From an uncultured Erysipelotrichaceae bacterium (lineage in GTDB: Bacteria > Bacillota_I > Bacilli_A > RF39 > UBA660), in assembly GCA_902766545.1 (NCBI GenBank), contig CACXEC010000013.1:1-13836 (forward strand): a stretch of DNA of 13,836 nt, given 5' to 3'. The notes beneath the pieces are model-generated. The model worked only from the letters and a program-made list of their open reading frames with translations, made no database searches and had not been told where the DNA came from. Both the position numbers and the translations under genes were made by a program. Below, one piece after another: positions 1-5,860 of this stretch; position 1 is the stretch's first letter, and the number at the start of each line of letters is the position of its first letter.

Positions 1-1008
1 ACCTACGTACCACATATTGTTCGGAATTTTAAATCGTCCATTTTCAAGTAATTTTGGATCACTTGGCCATGAATTTGGTACTAAATCAATAACCCATTCA
101 TCCTGACTTGGTAATTCTAAAATAGATAACATCTCTGCAAAATAATATTCAACACGAGATATATTCATTTCATCTAAAACAGTAATATAAATACGATTAT
201 CATATTTTGCTTCATACATTTTAGTTAAAACTTCTGTTTCATTAAAACGTTTAGTGAATTCATTAAAATATCCAAATATTTCAGTACTATCTCTCCATGA
301 TGGTTGAACACTAGCAATTGTTGAATCATTTTTAATAAATCTTCCAAATGCATAGGCTAAACTTGTTTTACCAGTACCAGAAATACCTTGTAAAATTATT
401 AATCTATTTGATGCAAATGATGAAATAAACAATCTAATAAGTTCAATTGGATAATAAAGTTTCATTTTACTAGCTGAATAATTTCTAAAATCTTCACATA
501 TCTTACTTAAAGAAATTGTTTCATTAAATGTAGGAGCTACATAATCCTTGTATTTTTCATCAATTTGTGTAAGTTTAAAAAATCTACTTTCATTTTCATT
601 AATCTTAATATTGCCATTTTCGTCATATTCAACATCACCATTTGCTGGGTCGGTCATTTGAATATATTTTTGATTTTCCGTTTTTAATCTCACAATGTCA
701 TTATTTAAGTTTTCAATTTCGTCAACTAAAGCTTCTTGATGAGAAACATTATGTACATATTTTATGTGTCTTCTAATTAATCTATAAATTAAAAATATAA
801 TTAGGCCAAACAAAACAATTAGAGATATGATTGCTAAAGCGATAACAAAAATACCTCCACTACCTAAATTATTTCTATATTTGTTAATAACTTCAATATA
901 ATTGACAATATTAAACATATTAAAAATGGCAGTACCTATTGTCTTTAATATATTCCATATTCCATCTATTAATGGAGTCATAAATTCAAGAAAAAAATCT
1001 CCAGCCAT
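1..1008 (-). CDS. Membrane-anchored McrB-type AAA+ ATPase, partial (C-terminus beyond window edge)
   Basis: The first 336 codons are visible; the frame is still open at the left edge. In order they show a hydrophobic N-terminus, a clear membrane helix at about 52-77 followed by Arg/Lys, a likely coiled coil at about 88-115, and an AAA+ domain. Its Walker A is GISGTGKTS (208-216) and its Walker B is YITVLDEMN (274-282). The LDEMN form and the VQPSWRDSTEIFGYFN block (234-249) are typical of the McrB/dynein-related AAA group. The visible part ends just before the expected sensor 1. The ATG lies one base after the upstream gene's TAA (TAATATG), with an AGAGAG ribosome site inside that gene, so the two are translationally coupled. 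McrB ATPases usually drive a partner effector such as McrC; none is visible, and a membrane anchor is not normal for McrB. The ATPase family is well supported; the role is unknown. Confidence 0.85.
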   Translation of the reverse strand, partial: MAGDFFLEFMTPLIDGIWNILKTIGTAIFNMFNIVNYIEVINKYRNNLGSGGIFVIALAIISLIVLFGLIIFLIYRLIRRHIKYVHNVSHQEALVDEIENLNNDIVRLKTENQKYIQMTDPANGDVEYDENGNIKINENESRFFKLTQIDEKYKDYVAPTFNETISLSKICEDFRNYSASKMKLYYPIELIRLFISSFASNRLIILQGISGTGKTSLAYAFGRFIKNDSTIASVQPSWRDSTEIFGYFNEFTKRFNETEVLTKMYEAKYDNRIYITVLDEMNISRVEYYFAEMLSILELPSQDEWVIDLVPNSWPSDPKLLENGRFKIPNNMWYVG

Positions 1009-1009
1009 A

Positions 1010-2134
1010 TTATTTTTCACTCTCTTTCAACAATTCTTTATCAATTTGAATCTTTTCATACTCTTCAACAATAATATCACAATTATTTTTCTTTAATTCT
1101 TCTATAATGACAGCATTACTTTTAGCAAAGTCGTTACTAAGTAAACATCTTTCTCCTGAAACTTTTTTAATATCTATTTTAACGCTTTTGCTAATGTAAA
1201 TAAAATAATCGATCATATTTTTCTTTAAAACACTTTTAGTATTTTTATTAAAATCATCGTAATTAATTAAAACCTTAAAATATTTAGATAATACTTTATC
1301 TTTATATATTAGGCCAAGTTCTTTGACATCCGTTTTTAGTAATTCTTTTTTTACAGGAAGGAAGAAAACCTTTCTTAATTTTCTAATAGAAAATAGTTTC
1401 ATTATGGTTGCAATAATTAAGTCTTTACTAATTAAGGCAAATTCTAAGTCCACTTTTTCTTTTTCATATACATCTTTTATAGCTGATTTATCAATTTTAC
1501 TAAATCCTGGCACACTATAGTTATATTGAGCTAAATAGTAAATATCTGATTTAGATATATCTATATAACGATTAAAAGATATATTACTATTTAATAGTTC
1601 AAATATCTTTCTTTCTTTTCTGACATTCGTTTTTATAAGCTCTAATAAAATAGTTGTATTTTTTTTCTTTTCGTCAATTAAATTAAAATAAGATATTTTA
1701 TTATATTTTTCCAAATAGTTTATTAAGATTGTTTTATAATTATTTGCATTAATCTTATATGGACTTGTGCAAATATCTAAATTATTTGCTATATTCAGAA
1801 TAACGGCTGATAAAATTATTTCTTTTTCATAAGCTTTAATTTCTAAAGCACGGTTATTTTCAATAAAATAACTAATTGCGCAATATAATTCTTTATCAAT
1901 TCTATATTTAAAAATTTCTTTATCAGTTATAAAACAGCGAATCAAGTTTTTATCATAGCTTATATCGTTATTAAAAAATTCTTTGATAATCCATTTTAAA
2001 CTATCTTCTAAATTTTTCTTACGATGCCATAATTTATTTTTATCTATACCGATAATCTTGCTTAATAAAATAGAGTATTCAAAGACAGTTTTGATTTTAT
2101 ATTCGTAATATTTTGTAAACATATTAGTATTCAC
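1010..2134 (-). CDS. Unrecognised 374-residue Lys-rich cytosolic protein, coupled to the McrB-like ATPase
   Basis: I do not recognise this protein. It is predicted to be soluble, rich in Lys, Ile and Asn, mostly helical in appearance, with no signal peptide, membrane helix or obvious catalytic motif. The end is acidic (KELLKESEK). An ATG exists at 2155, but the promoter at 2161-2189 places the transcript start at about 2154. Initiation is therefore more likely at the GTG at 2134, which has AGAGGT eight bases upstream. Either way the frame is the same (374 or 381 residues). The last codons carry the ribosome site of the McrB-like ATPase gene, and only one base separates stop from start. It is therefore most likely an obligate partner, substrate adaptor or regulator of that ATPase. 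That role is inferred from position only. Confidence 0.75.
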   Translation of the reverse strand: MNTNMFTKYYEYKIKTVFEYSILLSKIIGIDKNKLWHRKKNLEDSLKWIIKEFFNNDISYDKNLIRCFITDKEIFKYRIDKELYCAISYFIENNRALEIKAYEKEIILSAVILNIANNLDICTSPYKINANNYKTILINYLEKYNKISYFNLIDEKKKNTTILLELIKTNVRKERKIFELLNSNISFNRYIDISKSDIYYLAQYNYSVPGFSKIDKSAIKDVYEKEKVDLEFALISKDLIIATIMKLFSIRKLRKVFFLPVKKELLKTDVKELGLIYKDKVLSKYFKVLINYDDFNKNTKSVLKKNMIDYFIYISKSVKIDIKKVSGERCLLSNDFAKSNAVIIEELKKNNCDIIVEEYEKIQIDKELLKESEK

Positions 2135-2141
2135 TTGACCT

Positions 2142-2147
2142 ACCTCT
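2142..2147 (-). promoter_or_regulatory. Ribosome binding site favouring the GTG start at 2134
   Basis: AGAGGT on the minus strand lies seven bases upstream of the GTG at 2134-2132. It falls inside a 5' leader of about 20 bases if transcription starts near 2154. The alternative ATG at 2155 would be at the transcript start with no ribosome site. Confidence 0.5.
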
Positions 2148-2160
2148 ATTCTCATTCTAA

Positions 2161-2189
2161 ATTATAGCAAAATTAAGGTGTTAATGCAA
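2161..2189 (-). promoter_or_regulatory. Sigma-A type promoter for the unknown gene / McrB-like operon
   Basis: The -35 TTGCAT (2184-2189) and the perfect -10 TATAAT (2161-2166) are separated by exactly 17 bases. The expected transcript start is near 2154. The -10 region shares the 15-mer AATTTTGCTATAATT with the promoter of the RNase J-like gene. Confidence 0.8.
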
Positions 2190-2425
2190 TAAAAAAACTA
2201 GTCATTCTGATAAAATAACTAGCCTCAAGTTTTAAGAATAACCACAAATCAACTACTACTTTCTTTCTAAAGAAAATCTTAATTAACCATAACAGTGATA
2301 TTATCAGTATCAACAGGTGGTTACTTATCTTTGGGAGTGTCTTTCTCCTTAACAATTGTTACGTCTAGCGTAGATAAGATTGCTCCCGCAACTTCTTTAC
2401 TACATTTGTACCCTGAATTAATCAT
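2176..2425 (-). pseudogene. Possible decayed C-terminus of a sortase-anchored surface protein
   Basis: From 2425 the minus strand reads a 34-codon segment ending DVTIVKEKDTPKDK, then TAA at 2323-2321, then PPVDTDNITVMV in the same frame before another stop. In a second frame, the stretch from about 2305 to 2240 reads a hydrophobic run ending FFRKK. Together these resemble the spacer, sorting motif region, membrane helix and basic tail of a Gram-positive surface protein, broken by a stop and a frameshift. No start with a ribosome site exists. This is a pattern-based inference; the stretch may be non-coding. Confidence 0.25.
2191..2222 (-). terminator. Intrinsic terminator of the orphan transcription unit
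   Basis: On the minus strand the stem starts CTAGTTATTTT and closes with AGAATGACTAG: eleven pairs, two of them G-U, around a three-base loop (2198-2222). Seven U follow (2191-2197). No intact gene precedes it, so it must end the transcript that starts near 2538. Confidence 0.75.
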
Positions 2426-2478
2426 TTATTAACCATAAATATGTTTTTATTAATATCTACAATTAATAAATATTCCTA

Positions 2479-2503
2479 GCACCATTACTTTGAATAATGG
2501 TGC
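2479..2503 (-). other. Perfect 9-bp hairpin in the orphan transcript
   Basis: GCACCATTA and TAATGGTGC pair perfectly around a seven-base loop. There is no U-run on either side, so it is not an intrinsic terminator. It lies about 35 bases into the transcript predicted from the promoter at 2545-2573 and could be a structural element of that RNA. Confidence 0.55.
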
Positions 2504-2544
2504 AATCATTAATTTCATGTACCATATCTATTCTAGACATATTT

Positions 2545-2573
2545 ATTGTATGATATATTTTTTTAAAATGCAA
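2545..2573 (-). promoter_or_regulatory. Sigma-A type promoter of the orphan transcription unit
   Basis: The -35 TTGCAT (2568-2573) and the -10 TACAAT (2545-2550) are separated by exactly 17 bases, giving a predicted start near 2538. It lies downstream of the lipoprotein gene and faces the gap that has no intact gene. Confidence 0.65.
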
Positions 2574-2611
2574 TACTTTTTTGAAAAAAATATCAAAAAA
2601 TGTCAAAAAAA

Positions 2612-3298
2612 TTAATTTTTAAAGAATTCATCAAATATTTTTTCTTCATCTTCTAACATTTCTTTAGTAAGCACTTCTCTTGCATCTGTTTGTTTTTCAG
2701 AGTATCCAGATATTAATTTTTCAGCTTTACCTTCTTTAACATAAATGAAGTTTGGTGCATAGATTCTCTTTTCTCCTACTTTAATAGTTTTTCCTTCAGT
2801 AGTTTTTAAAGTAAACTCACTAAGTACATTATCAAATGCTTCTAATAACAATTTATATTCTTTTGTACCATCTATAATTAATTTCGGCTTGTTCTTTTTA
2901 TCTAATGTATATTTGCTTCTTAATATTTCATTACCATCTTCATCCCAAACCTTAACATAGTAAATCTTAGATATATTATTCTTATTTGCTACTTCAATTG
3001 ATTTTTCAATAACACTACGACACCAAGGGCAAAGTGGATCACCAAAATAAACATAAAACGTTTCTTTATTATTTAACAATTCAACTATTTTTGATGCTTC
3101 CACTTTTTCAAATGGGTTATCTTGATCAATTGTAACTGTACGATGTTCTTTCCCACTTGCATTTGTTTTCCCATTTAAAGATTCATATTCTTCTTTAAAA
3201 GCTAACGCACTTGGATTTGTATTTTTTTCTTCTTTCTTACAAGCTGATACTCCGATTAGTATTAAAAGAATCATTACAATACTTAAATATTTTTTCAT
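2612..3298 (-). CDS. Thioredoxin-fold lipoprotein with CPWC motif
   Basis: The 228-residue product is a membrane-tethered thiol-disulfide protein. It begins with a lipoprotein signal peptide: MKK, a hydrophobic run, and the lipobox VSAC with Cys20 as the lipidated residue. A thioredoxin-like domain follows, with YFGDPLCPWC (Cys90 and Cys93) and a candidate cis-proline at Pro182 (YAPNF). This arrangement resembles extracytoplasmic thioredoxin-like proteins that reduce, oxidise or isomerise disulfides; the direction cannot be read from sequence. The start at 3298 is chosen over an in-frame ATG at 3352 because a near-perfect AAGGAGGT lies five bases upstream and the lipoprotein signal begins there. 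It follows a secreted cysteine protease in the same direction, separated by a terminator. The protease's catalytic Cys and four other mature cysteines make it a plausible client. Expected location: outer face of the membrane. Confidence 0.85.
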   Translation of the reverse strand: MKKYLSIVMILLILIGVSACKKEEKNTNPSALAFKEEYESLNGKTNASGKEHRTVTIDQDNPFEKVEASKIVELLNNKETFYVYFGDPLCPWCRSVIEKSIEVANKNNISKIYYVKVWDEDGNEILRSKYTLDKKNKPKLIIDGTKEYKLLLEAFDNVLSEFTLKTTEGKTIKVGEKRIYAPNFIYVKEGKAEKLISGYSEKQTDAREVLTKEMLEDEEKIFDEFFKN

Positions 3299-3302
3299 AG
3301 TT

Positions 3303-3310
3303 ACCTCCTT
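3303..3310 (-). promoter_or_regulatory. Ribosome binding site fixing the lipoprotein start at 3298
   Basis: AAGGAGGT on the minus strand sits four to five bases before the ATG at 3298. It rules out the longer reading from 3352, which would add 18 residues in front of the lipoprotein signal. Confidence 0.85.
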
Positions 3311-3328
3311 CCTGCATACTTTAAATTT

Positions 3329-3356
3329 AACATAATCATATAGATTAAACAATCAA
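3329..3356 (-). promoter_or_regulatory. Weak candidate promoter of the lipoprotein gene
   Basis: The -35-like TTGATT (3351-3356) and -10-like TATGTT (3329-3334) are 16 bases apart. The -10 is a poor match, so the exact element is uncertain. A promoter somewhere here is expected because the preceding gene ends with a terminator. Confidence 0.35.
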
Positions 3357-3367
3357 CTTTAAGTTGA
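3353..3367. repeat. 15-bp palindrome overlapping the candidate -35 of the lipoprotein gene
   Basis: TCAACTT-T-AAGTTGA is a perfect inverted repeat with a one-base centre. It overlaps the candidate -35 at 3351-3356 and lies next to the protease terminator. A repressor or activator operator is possible; chance is also possible in such AT-rich DNA. Confidence 0.4.
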
Positions 3368-3371
3368 ATTT

Positions 3372-3393
3372 AAAAAGCCTATATAAATAGGCT
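3372..3393 (-). terminator. Intrinsic terminator overlapping the surface protease stop codon
   Basis: AGCCTAT and ATAGGCT form a perfect 7-bp stem around TTAT (3376-3393) on the minus strand, followed by a run of U. The upstream arm includes bases of the TAG stop at 3394-3392, so the hairpin begins inside the stop codon. Confidence 0.85.
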
Positions 3394-5782
3394 ATTTAAT
3401 CTTTTTAAATAAATTTTGATTTTTTGCTTCTATAAAAATAATTGATACTATAACTAGAATACTTGTTAGCAATAATAGATGCTCTACAATACCTGTTTTA
3501 GGATTAGACTCACTATTTGTAGCATTTGAAGTATTTCCAGATTCATTACCACTATTATTATTTGCATTTGGAGGTGTCACGCCATTACCCTCTTGTTTAT
3601 TAATATCTATGACTTTTACACTAATAGTTCCTCTTACATCTGAGCCTTCATTTGATATTGCAGAGATTACGACATTACCTTCTTTAACACCTGTTACAAC
3701 TCCGCTTTCATTTACCGTAGCTATAGAGTTATCTGAGCTTACCCATGTTATATCTTTTATTGTTGCATTAGTAGGTTCTATTTTGGCAGTTAAATTTAGT
3801 GTACCATTTACGGATACTTCATTGCCACCAGAAATAGTTATTTTGGTAATTAATATTTTATTGATACCATCAACTGTTATATTTTGACTAGATGTAAGAG
3901 AACCATAACTAAACGTTGCTGTATAGTTACCAGCTTTTGTGGTTCCAATTTTTACAGATATTTTGTAGCCATTATCAACTTTTTCTAATAAAAAGTCACT
4001 TGTTACATCATGATTTTTATTATCAAGAATTTTTACCTTAACATCATCAAGTGATGGTATATTTGTTAATGTCAATGGAATAATGAAATATCCACCATCT
4101 TCAGCAGTTATTTTATTAGAACTATATTCTGGGGTTTCTGCTTGAATATTATAATCTATATTTGATGTAAATATATGTAATATTGGATAGAATGAAAACT
4201 CATTATAAGTTGTTGTATCATTCCATGTAGTTCCTTTATCAAAGCTGTAAAATGTTACTCCTTCATTGTATTCTGGCCTATAATTAATTGTATTCGTGGC
4301 ACTATTTTTATCCTTTACAAACGCATCTACTGGAATTAAATAGTATCCATCAGTATCTGACGAACTTTTTAGATATTTTGTTGATGATATATATTTATAG
4401 TAAATATAAAATTTATCGCTACTTACATTGATATTATTAAGATCTACTGTTATGTATGCTCTATCATCGATATTTCCACTTGCAATTTTTATCGCCTTAT
4501 TAATATCATCAGTTTCAGAATATAAAATTTCATATTTATCTGAAGATTGGGGTCCAATTTTTCTGGTATAAAGACTTGCTTTAGTTAACACCTCTGAACC
4601 TGTTCCTTTTTTATTGAAAACCTCTTTAAATATTACTGTATCTACATTGCTACTTAAAAGCTGATCTGCATTTTGTGTATCATAAAAATAAGAATTATCA
4701 CTTACTTTATTATTAACGCCACTAACTGTAAAAATCGTTGTACAAATATTTACATCATCATAACTGATGTAATGATAACCAGTTTCTCCTAGACCATCTT
4801 CAGTACCAGGAAAAAAAGTTCTATAAGTATTTTTTATAATCCAGGCTCCGTTTTTACTTGGAATATTTGTAGTTCCATCATTACTAAATTTTTCTTTGGG
4901 ATAATCATCATCCCAACCAACAATTGTAACAGCATGATTGCTTCCATATATACCATTAAAATAATATGAACTTCCATTATTAAATAAATAGTTGCTTATT
5001 GGAGTTACAGCGCTACCGCCGTACATAGTTGCACCAACAGCTCCATAAGTGGTTAGTAAATATTTTATGTCTAATATTCTTTCATCACTACATTTTTTTG
5101 TAGTAACAAAAGAGCCAATATCATCAGAGATTCTCATCGTATTAACATAATAATCAGCTTCGGCATTAGCAAGTGCAATTGTTGCTGTTTGAGAACTCCA
5201 TGGCACCTTACTTTCTTTAACAGGTCCTCTACCACTAGATAAATACTCTCCAACTGTTTGTGGAGTTCCACCAGCATTCCATTCGGCTTTATCACCAGTT
5301 TTTTCTCTATAAATTCCTAATTTATTATTTCCATCTGAAAGTTTATATGTTGTATTAAAAGCTATATGCTTTTGTGATAATTCAATAGGGTCATTTCCTT
5401 CAACTAAATTGGCTGATTCAATTACTGACGTTGTAGAAAAAGTCCAGCATAAATCAGTATCATCTTGATCTTTTTGAGATGATATATAATTCTTATTATT
5501 AACATTTCTTAAATCAAATTTATGCAATGTTTGATAATCAGAATTTCCAATAGTTCCAAGCTTATTGTTTTTAACTATCGGTGCAGTTAACGTTAAGGTT
5601 TCTTGACATAAAACCGGTTCAAAATATTTTTTCCTTTCTTCATCACTTAATTGTGACCATTTTTTGTGTGCTTCAGTTTCTGTACAAGTAAAATTATCTT
5701 TATTAATATAATCTAGGGCATATACATATTTTACTTGAAACATGATTGTAACAATTATTAATAGTTTAAAAAGTTTTTTCAT
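3392..5782 (-). CDS. Papain-family (C1) cysteine protease, sortase-anchored surface protein
   Basis: This 796-residue extracellular protease has a signal peptide (1 to about 22, cleavage near VYA). The peptidase domain, about 88-345, carries Gln106 (oxyanion), Cys112 in LCWTFS, His283 in SNHAVTIVGWDDD and Asn318 in WIIKNTY: the full papain set with normal spacing. A beta-rich region at about 350-545 matches in position and style the lectin-like domain found after bacterial C1 domains. An Ig-like stretch follows, then a Big_2 domain (about 645-724, with WVSSDNSIATV and GVVTGVKEG), an Asn/Ser/Gly-rich wall-spanning linker (about 732-760), and a sorting signal: NPKTG at 760-764, a hydrophobic helix and a basic tail. 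It is therefore probably exported and attached to the wall by a sortase. Start: ATG preceded by AGGAG at seven bases. It has its own promoter (5806-5834) and terminator. Five mature cysteines may need the neighbouring CPWC lipoprotein. Substrate unknown. Confidence 0.92.
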   Translation of the reverse strand: MKKLFKLLIIVTIMFQVKYVYALDYINKDNFTCTETEAHKKWSQLSDEERKKYFEPVLCQETLTLTAPIVKNNKLGTIGNSDYQTLHKFDLRNVNNKNYISSQKDQDDTDLCWTFSTTSVIESANLVEGNDPIELSQKHIAFNTTYKLSDGNNKLGIYREKTGDKAEWNAGGTPQTVGEYLSSGRGPVKESKVPWSSQTATIALANAEADYYVNTMRISDDIGSFVTTKKCSDERILDIKYLLTTYGAVGATMYGGSAVTPISNYLFNNGSSYYFNGIYGSNHAVTIVGWDDDYPKEKFSNDGTTNIPSKNGAWIIKNTYRTFFPGTEDGLGETGYHYISYDDVNICTTIFTVSGVNNKVSDNSYFYDTQNADQLLSSNVDTVIFKEVFNKKGTGSEVLTKASLYTRKIGPQSSDKYEILYSETDDINKAIKIASGNIDDRAYITVDLNNINVSSDKFYIYYKYISSTKYLKSSSDTDGYYLIPVDAFVKDKNSATNTINYRPEYNEGVTFYSFDKGTTWNDTTTYNEFSFYPILHIFTSNIDYNIQAETPEYSSNKITAEDGGYFIIPLTLTNIPSLDDVKVKILDNKNHDVTSDFLLEKVDNGYKISVKIGTTKAGNYTATFSYGSLTSSQNITVDGINKILITKITISGGNEVSVNGTLNLTAKIEPTNATIKDITWVSSDNSIATVNESGVVTGVKEGNVVISAISNEGSDVRGTISVKVIDINKQEGNGVTPPNANNNSGNESGNTSNATNSESNPKTGIVEHLLLLTSILVIVSIIFIEAKNQNLFKKIK

Positions 5783-5805
5783 ATTCTACTCCTATTCTAT
5801 TATCA

Positions 5806-5834
5806 ATTATAAGATAAATGTCGAATTTTGGCAA
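5806..5834 (-). promoter_or_regulatory. Sigma-A type promoter of the surface protease gene
   Basis: The -35 TTGCCA (5829-5834) and the perfect -10 TATAAT (5806-5811) are 17 bases apart. The predicted start near 5799 gives a leader of about 17 bases containing AGGAG. The -35 directly abuts the U-run of the preceding terminator. Confidence 0.85.
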
Positions 5835-5835
5835 T

Positions 5836-5860
5836 AAAAAGAAGCCATTTTAGACTTCTT
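5836..5860 (-). terminator. Intrinsic terminator whose loop contains the RNase J-like stop codon
   Basis: AAGAAGTC pairs with GGCTTCTT (eight pairs, one G-U) around a six-base loop (5839-5860) on the minus strand, followed by U residues. The TAA at 5852-5850 lies in the loop, so the 5' arm is the final codons (QEV) of the gene. Confidence 0.75.

Larger units (their letters stand above)
2191..2540 (-). ncRNA. Candidate ~350-nt transcript without an intact gene (small RNA or decayed gene)
   Basis: This is most of the 456-base gap 2156-2611. A good promoter (2545-2573) and a strong terminator (2191-2222) frame it on the minus strand, but every reading frame is broken and none of the small frames has a ribosome site. 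It holds a perfect 9-bp hairpin near the 5' end (2479-2503). It could be a structured RNA. It could equally be the remnant of a surface-protein gene: a 34-codon frame (2321-2425) ends in KEKDTPKDK, the same frame continues past the TAA with PPVDTDNITV, and a neighbouring frame then reads LLILIISLLWLIKIFFRKK, which looks like a hydrophobic sorting tail. No known RNA family is recognised. Confidence 0.4.

Noticed and set aside
1..2134. Type IV restriction system McrBC
   Set aside because: Only the ATPase fold matches. There is a membrane anchor instead of a DNA-reading domain, and no McrC nuclease is visible; naming it McrBC would overreach.
2135..2155. ATG at 2155 as a leaderless start of the 374-residue gene
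   Set aside because: It coincides with the predicted transcript start, but the GTG at 2134 has a ribosome site in the right place. The ATG remains possible.
2173..2355. 60-codon minus-strand frame with a hydrophobic run
   Set aside because: It has no ribosome site, lies inside the orphan unit and runs through the terminator hairpin and the -35 of the next promoter. It is at most a piece of a decayed gene.
3299..3352. Longer lipoprotein reading from 3352
   Set aside because: It would put 18 residues before a lipoprotein signal peptide and ignore a near-perfect AAGGAGGT before 3298.
3609..3887. 92-codon plus-strand frame
   Set aside because: It is antisense to the well-supported Big_2 region of the surface protease and has no ribosome site or recognisable domain.
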